From: Pseudoscleropodium purum
Lineage: Eukaryota; Streptophyta; Bryopsida; Hypnales; Brachytheciaceae
NCBI GenBank assembly: GCA_963969395.1
Contig: OZ017795.1
Coordinates: forward strand, 39,351,063 to 39,415,062
Direction of reading: 5' to 3'
Length of the DNA: 64,000 nt
The translations under genes and the position numbers were made by a program. Positions 25,397 through 38,530 of the stretch are shown here, in pieces. How positions within the stretch are numbered: position 1 is the first letter of the stretch; each line of letters opens with the position of its first letter. The notes beneath the pieces are model-generated. The model worked only from the letters and a program-made list of their open reading frames with translations, made no database searches and was not told the DNA's origin.

Positions 25397-26343
25397 TTAA
25401 CCCCTAAAGGATCGGACTGTGTTTTTTGGCTGTATAGAAATTTTGGGCAGGTCATTATGAGTTTGTGACCAGAAATTTGCATATTTAAAGGCTGAAATTG
25501 TAGTAGTAGAAGGTGTAGACGAGGAATATCTTTCATATGCAACAAATTTCATGACATTTGGAAATAGGAGTCAAAAGGATAGCCTAATATGTGGTTTGTT
25601 TATCAACTCGAGCACTCCGGGCAGACCTGAAAAAAATCATTCTTTTCAACAATCAAAATTTGAAATTCGTTTTCTAGACTTATATATACAAGGAAAATTT
25701 TGAATCATTTCATTTTGATCAATGAGTCAAAAGTTATGAGGATTTTTTGTTTGCGGGTAGTTATAGATTCCCTACCCTAAAATAAACTTTGAAATAATTT
25801 ATTTTACCCAATTTTCAATATTTTTGAAAAAAAATAAGATCCTAGGATGTAAATTTTTTATTATAACATTTCAACCATTGGGATTGACATTGTTCAATTC
25901 CATATTTAAATTCTTAATAATTTAATATTTTGAATCATTCTTTGCTACCTACTTACTATTTTTTTCCTATATGTTGTACAATTCCAAATGAGCTGAAATT
26001 TTTCAAGCATGTATCCAACATGCCTTGAAGAATGAATCCAGAGAGTTGTAATCATTTTAAACATTTTTTCATACAAATTTGACCATGTGAAGTTCATTTG
26101 CCTATTTTTTTACAAGGACAAAAAAATGATTTTTGTCACTTCAAATGCTAATATCTTGCAATCTACATAGTGGAAATTTCTTAAATTTTTTTCACATCTT
26201 CTCAAACCAGTTTACTACAAGATCCTATGGTTACATGTGTCTAAAAAATTTTTTTTTCCTAAATTTTGAAACTTGCCCAAGAAATGGCAATTATAGAGCA
26301 TTTTTGGCGAAAACATAATCAAGGATCTTTAATAGAGGGTTAA
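25397..26343. mobile_element. TTAA-flanked element, copy 2 (947 bp)
   Basis: The borders are TTAA-CCCCTAAAGGATC and GATCTTTAATAGAGGG-TTAA. The interior is collinear with copies 1 and 4: TTTTGGGCAGG, ATTTTGATCAATGAGTC, CTTACTATTTTTTTCC, CAAGATCCTATGGTTACATG. There is no ORF. Confidence 0.75.
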
Positions 26344-26364
26344 AGTCACCTCTAAGGTAGAGGC

Positions 26365-26520
26365 ATCCAATGGCGTCCCTTTCTAGGAAGGGGAATCATT
26401 TTGAAACACAAATCTAGGTGAATCGATCATGTTAGTCAACAATTAATGAACTTTGTTCAGTATGTCTACATTTATGTTCTGAAATGACTCTTTGTCCTAG
26501 AAAAGGACGCCATTGGATAT
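26365..26520. repeat. Inverted repeat, about 48-bp arms
   Basis: ATCCAATGGCGTCCCTTTCTAGGA...CATTTTGAAACA on the left pairs with TGTTCTGAAATG...TCCTAGAAAAGGACGCCATTGGAT on the right, across about 60 bp. It lies just after TTAA-flanked copy 2. It could be a foldback MITE or a small-RNA precursor. Confidence 0.75.
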
Positions 26521-26849
26521 AGGGACGCTTTCATGTGCATGTATTTTAAATTCTTGGAATTTTTTTGGAAGACAATAGATTGGAAGAGAATAGATGTGGT
26601 TACAAGGATGTACTACATCTAAATATCATACATGTGTCAATATTGGGTGCATTTGCAATCATATCTTAAAAAATTCACAACTTATTCTCATGATGTCCAA
26701 ATAATACATTCAAAAGTGCATAGGAATTATTTTTCTCTTACCAATAGGATTTAATAATTTGTTGGATATTTATTGATAAAATTTATCTTGAAAATTCTTA
26801 ATTTCATAGTTATAAATGTTGCTACTTTAGGTAATTTTACTTTCTTCAA

Positions 26850-27115
26850 TGTATCAATTGCATTTGTCAATGTACCAACGACAAACATTTCAAGAGGTGA
26901 ACACCTTGAATAACTAATGTAATTCCTACTTCAAATTCATAACTAATTCCACAAATGTCCAAGAAATATAAAACCATGCGGTTTATTTTTTTTCAAGAAA
27001 AATCTACTAAAAATATTTCAAGGACCTACACAACCACCACAATTGCAAATAAGCTCTTAATTAGGCATTTTGTGGACCTCCTCTATTGTCATTGGAAATC
27101 CTAGTCAACTTTCTT
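26850..27115. repeat. Dispersed repeat B, copy 1
   Basis: The segment TTCAAATTCATAACTAATTCCACAAA, then AAATATTTCAAGGA, then GGCATTTTGTGGACCTCCTC recurs at about 40405-41720 (interrupted) and 51495-51780. It has no coding capacity, and its class is unknown. Confidence 0.55.
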
Positions 27116-28304
27116 TATACATGAAAAATGTAAAAAACGAATTTTCAAAATTTTATTTTTTATTTAAAGACATGTTCTAATAACTTTGTTGAACAAATTA
27201 TTATGCCTTAGAATAGTATTATATAATAAGATGTCATTCCAACATCAATAAAAAGAAATTGTTATTAAAACTATGTCAAATGCAAGGAGAGCCATAACTC
27301 ATTACATTTAAGTGCCTTCTCAAAAATATAATCAAAATCAAAATCTATAAGATATTTTGTACATGCCTTTAAGGCTATTTTTTTTTTAAATTTTCTTTTA
27401 AAACATGCATTGTGCAATAGTAAAAGGGTTCTATTGCTCTCTATCCTATCAACACTCAATCAAATGGAAGAATTCAAGGCCCTATTTTGGAATTGGGTGG
27501 TCTTCAAGATGGAAATTTTTTGATGGATATTAAAGCTCAAAATGCATTATATTTCCATTAATAATCAATTTTTCATAGATATTTTTTGATATTCACTCAT
27601 TGTTCTATTTAAAATATAGATTTTTTTTAAAATATTGACCAAAAATTCCCAAAAATGAATTTGTAACTATGGAGTGCTCATTTGGTAATTTTAGAATGAC
27701 ACAATAAAAAAACATGCACCATAATGTTCTACAATACAACATCAATTTGTAAAGAGATTATTATACTTTTGAGCATATACAACATTTGATAAGAATTGTT
27801 TCATTCTTTATTCATAATTCAACAATGATTTCAAAATTTTGCCCCCAAAATGTGAAATTTTTACATCTAATACAAACATGTAATCACAACTCCAAAAAAT
27901 GAATGCAATAAATTGCATTCATGTGTACTTATAAAGTGAAGTTTGAAAAAGTAATTAACTATAAATCCATCTTTTGAGGGTCAAAAGACCTCTAAACTTC
28001 ATATGACATAGAAGTCTTAACAATTGTGAACTCATTATCTCAAACTTAATTTGGAGGTATTTGTTGACTAATAGTTAGTGTTTAATACTATACTTGATAA
28101 TACAACCCTCCAAAGATTCGGACCCTATGGTATGAAAAAAACAATTTCTAAATTTTTTTGCATTTTGTAGTAAAAATGGCAATTTTGAATGGAATGTGAT
28201 GAAAAAAAGTCCTTCAAAAATTAGAGGCTAAGTGTAATTCAAATATTCATGATGAAGTAATCACAAGTATCTTTGGTAAAGATATTCCTTCCTTAGAAAT
28301 AGCT
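27116..28304. other. AT-rich intergenic DNA
   Basis: No gene or structured feature is recognised. Confidence 0.4.
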
Positions 28305-28449
28305 ATATCCATGTGTAAATGGTTATCGGTATATCCATGTGTAAAAGGTTATCAGTATATCCATGTCTAAAAGGTTATTGGTATATCCATATGTAAAAGG
28401 TTATTGATATATCCATATGCAAAAAAGGCTATTGGTATATCCACATGTA
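28305..28449. repeat. Minisatellite, unit about 27 bp, six copies
   Basis: TATATCCATGTGTAAAAGGT plus TATCGG (or TATTGG) repeats head to tail with scattered substitutions (CATGTG, CATGTC, CATATG, CACATG). Copies are similar enough to suggest fairly recent expansion. Confidence 0.9.
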
Positions 28450-28639
28450 ATTTCATTTGGTAACACATGCTAATAGGACACAGTTGGGAGGAATATCTGG
28501 TGTCTAGAATTGTAGATCGTCATGAGGGACTTGTAGATCCTCCAAATAGGATCCCAAATTGAGGAGAAAGTGCACTGATTTTGAAATTCTTAATGCAACA
28601 AGTGTTTTGTTTTTAAATTATTTTTTTTTAAAACACAAA

Positions 28640-30360
28640 TGAAAAAGAGGGCCAGAAAGAATTCACTTGGGGCTTATCATACCTATCCAGCATGGCAATT
28701 CAGCAATCAATTTGAAATTCAACAAATCAATTTGAAATTCAGAAATCATCCAGTTGCCTCTTCAGATCAGCTGCTCTCCATCACCCATTCCGGATATTCG
28801 AACCCTGCCCGCAGCCACTCAAGGCTCTAGTCTTGTCGTGACTATCTTATGCTTAACTTAACTCAGTGTGAGCTTTGGTTTTGTAATTGACACCGTCCTT
28901 TTCCAAAAAAACAACAACTTATTATTAAGTACGAGCTTAAGTTAGGATTAGCATGGATCCCTCTTGCTTAGGACCCAGTAATCTCGGTACTAATCAGTCA
29001 CCACAACTTGGGAGCAGGAGTGATTACCGGGTCCTAACTTAAGTAGGACACCTTGGGAACTTCCGGAGGTACAGTAACGGTAATAAAAATCCACCCCTTC
29101 TTTCTGTACTTATCTCATGCGAAACTACCGCGGCACTTATCTCTTCCCCGATTCCTGTCTGCCTCTGTCAGTTATCTTCGCCTGACAGGATTCCCGTCCG
29201 TGCTTTTTACGAAAAGTTCGAAACTCCAGTGTGAAAAAACAAAAGGTCTGCGGTGAAAGTGGCGACAAAGGACTGATGAATAATAATTACAAATAATAAG
29301 AAACAAGAAACTCGAAGCGTGAGATCGACTGCAATGATCTCGGACCGGCCCACTGCAAATCACACTGCATCCGATGATCAGATCGAGCCAGTGGTGTGCA
29401 GTATTTGGCAAACGTCTGATTGGGTGGGTCGGTGGGTGGCGGAGGACTTCACACTCACTGGCTGGCTTTCACTTGGCTTACAAGTCTTCAGTTGTTCAAA
29501 CTGAATTCATTCAATTCAATTCAAATCGGATGATGGTTGTTGCCAGTCAGAGGTCAGTCGCGTCAGACAGCACCAAATCAAACAGCTTCAAAGCCAGGAA
29601 AAATCATACCAAACCATAGAAAAAAAAAACACGTCTACACGTCTACAGCACCAACTAGCCGCTCCGCCGTATTAACTGCGACACTCGTGGTCACCTGCAC
29701 CACCTGCTGCCAAATCTGATCCGAACCTGTCGCATTTTGCGTGAGCCTAGACAGTGTTTTATCATAGCCGGCGTCTGCCGTGCCTTGCAGTGCCTGCCTT
29801 GCGGCTCCAGTGGATGGACTGGGGCTTCATTCCAGTGGTGCGATTGGGGCACGTCGATCCCAGCTCGCATGAAACTTGCAGCCAGTGACGGAGCCATGGC
29901 GATCCTTCGGTGAAAAGTTTCCTGTAGCACCACACGCAAACCGTCTCCTGGTGTGTTTCATTGGTTCTTTGGCGTCTCTTTTGTGTTAGTCGCGCCATTG
30001 CATGACTCCTCTGGCTGCTCTTTTACTGCTGGGGAGCCCTTTTCAATCCAAGTTTGAACGGAACTGCAGTCGTAGTGGAGGAAGTGGAGAAAGAACCGAA
30101 CAGGGTGACAAAGTACGCCACTGTAGCTTAGATATTACGAGTTGCCGACGTGTCGTGAGCGTCAGAACGGAGAGGTTGGTTCCGCAGGGCGGTATTTAAG
30201 CTTTTATTATAGCGTGACTTCGACGGGTCGTTGCTCCAATTGATCCCGTCCGCGGAGTTCTGGGCGTTGCTTTTACGGTACTTTCCTATTGTCCTATCGG
30301 TCAGAATTATCGGTCACTCTTTCGAAAGTAACAAAGGGCACGAGAATTAGTGTCACCTAC
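28640..30360. other. GC-richer block, promoter-like, no gene defined
   Basis: Composition rises to near balance and short frames overlap on both strands, with none above 82 codons. A TATTTAAG box lies at about 30193. Direct repeats of AATCAATTTGAAATTCA occur at 28710-28740. It resembles a gene-flanking region more than coding DNA; an intron-rich or non-coding transcript cannot be excluded. Confidence 0.3.
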
Positions 30361-31635
30361 AAATAAGCGTCACTACTCAAAATTGCACTTTGTGTTTAAA
30401 AAAATTAAAAATTAAAAATTAAAGTTGCATTTTGCTGAAATGAGTTGACGGTGGTTAAATTTCAGCCTACACTATTTTGAAATAATGTGACTGGAAAATT
30501 AGTGTCATACTCAGTAATAGGACAATTTTGTGTACTTTGCTGGCTGTCTCAGCAAGAACGCTCTAAAGCCCTGCAAATACGAAAATACTAAATTTGCCGA
30601 GGACGGGGTAAGCTTAGATTTTTTTTTAATTTCGTCTCGCAGACTGCATTCCAAGTGACAAATACCTTTACAAGGCTGCTAATACCTCGACACTTATACT
30701 GTCATGGCATGCGTTGACGGCACGTAGTCTACACTCTATGACTCTTTGCCTTTCTTATCTTGGAGTGAGTTAAGGTAGCAGCACTTATAACCGTCAAAAT
30801 AAGCAATTCAGTAGAGTTGAAGGTATTTTTTTTAGAAAAAACATTTCTGCAGTATTAGCAATTGGAAATCATGAACTTTCAGGGGAAAAAAATAGAATTT
30901 TTGGACAAGGCATCTAATTTCTATGAATTTTCAAAGTAGAACTCACTAGGATACTCTAAAGTGTACTTTAGTAAATCTACCTTGATTCTCACAACAAAAT
31001 CTAAAAAATTCAAAGCCTAGCAATCACCATTAAGAATGGGTGATGGTTTCAAGGTACTCTTGGAGACAATTTAAGGGCATTCTATTAGCTAGTTATGGGT
31101 ACAATAACGGTTATGGATGTTGTTACCTCACATTGAAGAAGATGCTCAATGAAGTATTCATAAGGTGATTTAAAGTTGCTTTGAAGCTAGTAAAGTGGAC
31201 ACACACCCCAAACACCATTTTTGTGACTTTGCACAACTACTATCACTAAATTACTATCACTAAACTTGTCAAAATTTCATATTTTCTTTTGGGCAAGTGA
31301 AAGTGAGTTCCAACGCACCAAAGACCTTGAGATTTAGATATAGTGCATGCAAAAGTTATAAAAGGTCAAAGATTTTTTTGAAAGATGTTCTAAAATCATT
31401 TCTCCCATATAGGTACATAATGATTTTGGAGATGTACATGAAGTGATGGTGCATTGTTGAGGGTGCCTACCTTTGATAAAGTTAGATTGATGCAACTAGA
31501 CTCTAATTGTCCAATGCCAATGCTTTTCATAATGCTCTAATAACAAATTGTTGTATGTCTGTTTGAATCCTAGTACAAAATTATCCAACCACAAGATTAA
31601 ATCCATGTAGGACATTGACATGTAATATTAACCTC
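30361..31635. other. AT-rich intergenic DNA
   Basis: Nothing recognised beyond AATTAAAAATT-type low complexity near 30400. Confidence 0.4.
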
Positions 31636-32477
31636 TTAACCCCTAAAGTCCCAAGGCCATTTTTTTGTCAAAAACCACTCAAAACTGCCCCTACTACTGC
31701 GCTTATCAAAATTTTCAACAAAATGTTTTTTTTTTAAATCTAACCTTAGGATCTTCTACTAGACTTATATTAGAAGAAGTGGTAAAATTTTTGTAACATT
31801 TGATCGTATGGATTGAAAGATATATGCATTTGAAGTCAGTTTTTTTTTTACTGTGCCCAACAATTTCAGTTGTCTTTGACCATTGATTATGGAAATTTTT
31901 TCCACTATGGGTGATAAATTTTAAAATCTATCATATTCTAGATATAGTATGCCTTTACAATCTCTAAAAAAGAAATTTGATTAAAAAACAAAAACTCTAT
32001 TACCTATGGAATTTAGAAGCATTATGTGAATAAATATTGGAATATGGCTTTGGGCATGGCATGGAAAATGGGTCAAGATCTATTCCCAATATTTTTCCCA
32101 TTGTGTTCCCGGTTTGTTCTAATCTTTGGGAGCTTTGAGTTACCTAGAACTTCCAACAGGAAACTGTAACTATCTAAAATTAGAAACCCTTCATCATGGA
32201 ACCCACTGCCTTGTCCTTGGGCTCATACTACTGCCCTCCCATAGTCAAGGCAGATTCCTTTGCTTCCAGCTACACAACGAACTGAAATTTTCACAAAAAT
32301 GCTCACAACTCCTAAACTATAAGTCAAACTTATTTGGAATTTATATGCACACGAAGCTTGTGAGAAACTACACACTCACAAAAAGTTTGAAAAAATCATG
32401 TTGAATATTAAAATTAAATGAGCTTATCCAAAAATCTAAGTGTCCCTCGAGGGGACACTTGGAACTTTAGAAGTTAA
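31636..32477. mobile_element. TTAA-flanked element, copy 5 (842 bp, diverged)
   Basis: The borders are TTAA-CCCCTAAAGTCCC and GGAACTTTAGAAG-TTAA. The interior is only loosely similar to copies 1, 2 and 4 (TTTTGTCAAAAACC, AACATTTGATCGTATGGATTG). It is assigned by its termini and size, so it may be a distinct subfamily. Confidence 0.5.
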
Positions 32478-34640
32478 GGACCAAATGTCGTTTTTAGGGA
32501 CAATTGGAATTTGAGTGGGTGATAATGAAGTCAATGATGAATGGATGTTTCTTCAAAAATTTGACATAAGATGGAAACATTCACCCCCAAGTGGGAACAT
32601 AAAGAGAAATCCAATCTGATGTTTAGATCAAAGTTAAGTTGCCCAAAAAAATCTAGGCAATAAAGACAATCTTGGCATTTTTTGCTACATTCCTCATCTA
32701 CTCCTAAAATTGCCATATATGTAACTAACATGATATAATATAAAATGATATAACATATTTTAGCCCAAAAATCTCAGTCCAAAAGGAATCAAAACTCTAC
32801 TAATCCTATTGGACAAGTTTGAAAATAAACATTTGTATCTATTTATGAAAGTTATTATCTTGAAATTTGTACTTTCAAAATTCTTGAATTTATTCTTAAA
32901 CATTCCAAATGTTTGTCTTTAAGTTTTTCCATTTTTATTTCAAACAAGATATTCTTTGTTGGACAAAAAATCATTAAAAAATCACTAGTGTATTGTCATT
33001 TACTTGACCCCTTTGTACAGCAAGGTGATAAAGTGTAAATAAAACCCCATATTTGTTTTTGAAACTTTGCATGAATTTACCTAATTAAATGTAGAACTTG
33101 ATGGTGTGGAGACTCGATTTGTGTAGAACAAAACTTTTTACTCTAAACAAACTTGAAGTTTTTGACTAAGTATTGTAGGAATCAAAAGAAGTTTTTTCTC
33201 ACTTCAAACTTTATAATCAATTTCAAACTACGGTGTTAAATGGTTTGTTTATCATATTAGTCTATTATAATCTCATACAATTGAAGTGTACAAATAGTTT
33301 TCAATCGTTTCTCTTAAGAAACCTCCCCCCTTCGTTACATGAAATTTGAGACCTCTACAAGATTGCAAGTTCTCCAACCTTGAAAATGTTGGGAACGTTG
33401 CTAGTGACCTAATTTGAAGTGATTAAGACAGTGCCACATCATTTTTCTATTTAAAAAAAATTCAACTTATTTTTGCATTTTCAGAATTTTATTTAATTTA
33501 TTTATTTATTTTGAATTTTTTTCCTGACAACTGAACGTTCCTTTATTGTGGGAGAAATAGTAAAGTCAATAAGCTTGGAATGGGTTGTTGTTGCCTCCAA
33601 ATCTCCTCTAATGCATCTTTTAGGGATTAAAGAGTACTTTCATATATTGAAAACAATCTATTTCTGTAGTTTTAGATTGGCTTGTGCATAGGATAGAAAA
33701 TATTTTGTAATAATATGTTCTTTCTAATGTATACAATCATGAAGTTGATAGTGTCTTTATGAATGGGATAAAAATGCTCATGTGATTGAATTTTTTTTGT
33801 GTATAAGCTATAAAGCACTGCTATAATTAAAAGTTCTCTAATGCACAAGTTAAAAGTATATTTTTAGTGTCTTAGCTTTTTTTAAATTCAATTTTACTCT
33901 CGACAAGTGAAAATTACTAAAACTCTAAAACTGATAATAAATCTAGAATAGTTGTCCGGAGTCATAAGTAACTAGTAGATAACTAAATTGAATTTTTTTA
34001 AGAGACAATTTAGGAATATTTTAATAATAGAATTAATTATTTTCTTTTTTAAGTATTCCAAAACTAACTCTCATTTAGAAAGTAGATAAATATTGAGAGG
34101 GATAACATAGGACAAGGTTTCATCTTAGTATAGTTTTGATTTGGATGAAGTTCTTACTTCTTTCATCAATTTGAGTGAAACTTTAGACTTAGGAACTAGA
34201 ATAAAACCTAAAGTCAACCCTGAAATCCAAAGTGAATTTGCATTGACAGTTTGAAAGAAATGAATGAATGAAATTTTTTAGGGAAGTTTAAAGATGAAAC
34301 TTCATCCATTGATAACTTGTAGTAGAAATGTTATTTCAAAGCATATTTTAGTATTTTGGAAAGGGAATTAGATGCTTTACAACTTGGTTTAGTTGAAATC
34401 TTAATTTGATTACTTTATCTTTTAAGGACTAGAGTTTTGACTCCATTGACCAAAACCTGATCTAATCTACTCTAACTTTGGGAGATTTGTTTGATTAGAG
34501 TTTGCACCCAAATTCGAATTTCAACCTTATGTACCTAAGGTGTACATATTCGATCTGAAATGTACCCCATGCATGAATCCACGAGAAGGGCGAAATGGAG
34601 ACATGGTGGTAATAGGCTGGATCCCCATTTCTTCTTCCAG
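32478..34640. other. AT-rich intergenic DNA
   Basis: No gene or repeat structure recognised. Confidence 0.4.
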
Positions 34641-34654
34641 TGCGAGAGAAATTT

Positions 34655-34822
34655 TCACTGACTACTACTGGTAACTAGTAACTGGTAACTGACTACTGAT
34701 AACTGGTAACTTCCAAGTTTTACTCTATACAACTTGGGGCACACCAGCTCCTTTTCCTTTCCTTTTTCCCTTTTCTTTTTCTTTTTCTTTTTTTCTTTTT
34801 CCTTTTTCTTTTTCTTTCTGGG
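34655..34822. repeat. Short tandem repeats: GTAACTG-type run and pyrimidine tract
   Basis: 34660-34710 contains repeated TGGTAACT and GACTACT words. 34750-34818 is an almost pure CTTTTT tract, with CCTTTTCC variants. Lys/Glu-rich translations of the minus strand here are artefacts of the tract. Confidence 0.85.
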
Positions 34823-35334
34823 GAGACACTGACAAATGCAGGTTCCCTGGCTTTTCAGTTGTTTTTGTTTCCATGTGTAAGGTACTTGGCCCCCCCTGCC
34901 AATTCTCCTCAATCATCCTCCCTTCCCATGCCACTGAGTGTGGCGACATGTCAGACTTGTGCAGAAATGATAGCCAGCTAAGAAATAGAATTGGAAGAAT
35001 TCTACGACACAATGAGTTGCATCATCTGACTTGGAAATAAAGAGAGAGGGGTCTGGCTCGCTCACTCACTCAAGCCAGACGCAGCTTCAGACTTGGAAAC
35101 CATCATGAGGGATGTTCAGAAAAAAGGGGGCTTACTAAGTCACCCGACACATCAATTAGTGCAGGGATTGGGGGGATAATAAAAAGGGCAGAAAAGGGAG
35201 GCAGGCAGGCAGGGCAGGCATCAGCAACTCTCAGGCAAGCTGGTACCATACTTGAACTCCATGTTGCTGGGCTGGGCTGGGCTGGATGGAGGAAACTGTC
35301 CCTGAGGTGGAGGGGGTCAGGTGTAAGAAAGATA

Positions 35335-36060
35335 CTCATAACCCACCCAGTATGCACTGATACCCTCCCATACCCTAGACATTGATACCCACACATACCC
35401 TAGACATTGATACCCACACATACCCTAGACATTGATACCCACACATACCCTAGACATTGATACCCACACATATCCTAGACATTGATATCCACCCATAGAC
35501 ATTGATACCCACTCAATATGCACCAATACCCACCCATACCATAGACACTAATACCTACTCAGTATGCACTGATACCCGCCTATAGGCACTGATACCCACT
35601 CGGTAAGCATTGAAACCCACCCATACCATAGACACTAATACCTATTCAGTATGCACTGATACCCGCCCATAGGCACTGATACCCACTTAGTAAGCACTGA
35701 TACCCACCCATATTATAGACACTAATATCGACTCAATATACACTGATACCCGCCCATAGGCATTGATACCCACTCAATAAGCACTGAAACCCACCCATAC
35801 CATAGACACTAATACCTACTCAGTATGCACTGATACCCACCTATAGGCACTGATACCCACTCAGTAAGCACTGAAATCCACCCATACCATAGACACTAAT
35901 ACCTACTCAGTATGCACTGATACCCACCCATAGGCATTGATACCCATCTCTTGACATTAATACTCATGCAGACACTAATACCCACCTATAGACATTGATA
36001 CACACACAAATACTAATACCCACACATAGACATTGATATTGACCAATGTGCATTAATATC
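35335..36060. repeat. Composite minisatellite with an 87-bp higher-order unit
   Basis: A 25-bp unit (TAGACATTGATACCCACACA plus TACCC) starts at 35376, 35401, 35426, 35451 and 35476. It then gives way to an 87-bp higher-order repeat. The marker CCATAGACACTAATACC, with variants, starts near 35539, 35626, 35713, 35800 and 35887, always 87 bp apart. Each 87-mer is built of four related 20-24 bp subunits ending GATACCCAC, CACTAATACC or CTGAAACCC. The right end decays into irregular units by 36060. Confidence 0.95.
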
Positions 36061-37489
36061 CACTAACATACTTCATCATCAATGGGAAAAAACAATAATG
36101 GTGTACTTGGTTTTGTAGGACATAACATTATTTACCGAAGAGGCAAGGTTTCCTTTTGCATCTTTGAAAAGGAGACCCCCATAGTGAACAAAATAGTGGT
36201 CTCCTATGGCTGCCTCATTCAACCCCAATCTTTGATTTAATTGATAACTCTCTATTAGGTATTTAGCAAAGCATAAGACTTTCCTAGTATAAGGCAAGAC
36301 CATTGCTTATTATAGTGAATGTTATGGGAGGGGAGGGTGTTTTATTTCCACTATAGAAGGAATTGCAAAGCCAGTACATTCATCAAAAATGTTGCCATAA
36401 GGAGAAGGTTCAAAAAGCACGTAGGCTTTGAAATCACCCCCCCCCCCCCCCCCTCAAATGTACACCATTTGCACATGTTGCTTTTTCGTAGCTTTTAGCA
36501 ATGTACAAACAATGTACTAGTACCCTCCAAGAAGTCTTGCAACCCCATGACTAATTCTCAACCAAATAATTTGATTATAAAACAAACTCAAGGTAGGTAA
36601 ATTTTGATATTTGATTGAGTTTTTTTTGCCTCAGACAAAGTGAGTCATGTACCTTGTTGTGACTCATTCCACTTCTTAGAAATATCCCTCTTTGTGAGAG
36701 ATGGTTGATTTTGGAAACACTAAGCTGAATTCAAAGGTATAATGCTACACTTGAAAATTTCATTGTAGGAAATCACAAGTAGTGGATTTCAACCGGCTTT
36801 GGAGTTGAGAGGATTACTTTTACTACATGCATGCTTCTAGTGAATATTACTTGCAGATATAGCTTAGAAGTTTTCTAAGTAAAAATTGATGTTTGTCTAA
36901 GACATTGTATGTGGTGTTGCTAGGAGTTCTATAAGCAAACTTTGTGAAGTTCCAAGTATTTTTGGTTAACTTTGTACTAGAACATAATATATATTTCATT
37001 GAATGGACACCAAATTCTTTTGACCTCAATCCTATAGAAAACATATTGAAGCAAGTTAAAGATTAAGTGCAAAAAAGATGTAGATTCGTAACAAAGACCA
37101 AATGTGGACATCAACGAATTTGTTGTAAAAGGATATACCTCAAGGAAGTATCCAAAAGTTAATTTCTACGATGCCAAACCGAATAGAAGCTATGATAGCA
37201 ACTCAAGGTGGTAGTACTTGTTAGTAGTGGATTTATGACTTTATTGCAACATAGTTCCTAGTGAGCAAGACACAATGTAAAATTTATGTTACAATAGGCT
37301 TCTACAATACTATAGCTTCTAATGATACCCTATTTGCCAACAATAGTTCAAATTTGTTTGTAATGCATGAGCATGATTTCCTTTGCCTTGAATATATATG
37401 AAAGAAAATTGCAAAATACATTAAAGTCACATAGAAGAAAATTTTACCTATAGAATGTAAGCCTTTCTAATATGAAAGACATTAGAAGA
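36061..37489. other. AT-rich intergenic DNA with a 17-base C run
   Basis: A homopolymer of 17 C occupies 36437-36453. No gene is recognised. Confidence 0.45.
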
Positions 37490-37710
37490 TTTTTTGGGGC
37501 TTTGGAAGCCTGTTTCGAGTCTATTCCCCGCAGCGAAGGGAACGGCATGCTGTCAAAAGTCTTCAAATGCAAAACAAAGTTGATTTTTTAAAAATGGAAA
37601 ATGACATGGCAGGGGCTTGGCCATATCAGACCACTAAGTTATCACTACAAATTCAATTTCCCACAGCTGATAACTCGCAGGCTTCCAAAGCCCCAAAAAA
37701 TCTTTTAGTG
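37490..37710. mobile_element. MITE family C, copy 1 (221 bp)
   Basis: The terminal inverted repeats are about 33 bp and nearly perfect: CATTAGAAGATTTTTTGGGG... on the left and ...CCCCAAAAAATCTTTTAGTG on the right, continuing inward as CTTTGGAAGCCTG and CAGGCTTCCAAAG. The interior ATTCCCCGCAGCGAAGGGAAC and GACATGGCAGGGGCTTGGCC match copy 2 at 43318. No clear target-site duplication is seen. Confidence 0.8.
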
Positions 37711-38530
37711 TATGACCAATTATGCATGTGCAATTAGATCTTAAAAAGTCATATATTTTTCAATTAATTATTATGTAAACCCATGAAAAAAATAATAATT
37801 CACCAAAAACAGAGTTTCTATTTTGGGGCATCAAAATTTTATATTTCAGTTAAGGTTCCATAAAGCAATAGATTTAATAGAATAGTTTTGATTAGATATT
37901 GTTATAATGGAGTTAAAAAGGAAAAGTTTGAAAGACTTCATAGAGAGGTTGAAAGACTTTTTTGGACGGTGTCGGGTAGAGAGGAGTGCGCTTTAGGAAC
38001 ACACGGGGTGTTTGGCTGCAACTGTTGGTTGTACACAGGGTGTCTTCTTCAATCTTCAGTCTTCAAACGGTGCCCGTTGGCCTATCCTGTATAGGCTCTA
38101 GATAGGTATAAGGGTCAAGGAAGGGATAAGAAACCACAGGATACGGGACGGGTAAAACGGGACAGTAGACACGAGCTACCGTTCGAATGATGGGATCCTA
38201 AACTTCAAATTCACGGTCTGCTGGCCAAAACTCCAGACCGTGAGAACAAGCAAGTCTCGACTATGTGGGCCATTAACCCCACTTCGTCACTACGACAATA
38301 AATGGGGTTGGGTCTTGGTTTTACCCAGACCGCCCGCAACCAGGGTTATAAAGCAAAAGGAAATAAAAGACAACGAGCCTCCAAATCAGGCTAGGAATAA
38401 CAAAGCCACATCCCACACATACATATAAAAAAAACCCAAAACATTCCTCTTCAAGTCTTCAATCTTCAAGTCTTCGATCTTCAAGTCTTCATGTTTTAAA
38501 AAAAATCAATGAGAAATCTTCAAAGCCGTA
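37711..38530. other. Intergenic DNA with CTTCAAGT repeats
   Basis: The left half is AT-rich. 37960-38400 is GC-balanced without a defensible ORF. 38451-38493 repeats TCTTCAAGTCTTCAATCTTCA words. It may flank the 180-bp array as part of one element. Confidence 0.4.

Noticed and set aside
28305..28449. Considered as a CRISPR-like array because of regular spacing
   Set aside because: The units are contiguous without unique spacers, and the context is a eukaryotic plant nuclear genome.
34655..35012. Lys/Glu-rich frames resembling coiled-coil proteins
   Set aside because: They translate the CTTTTT tract on the minus strand.
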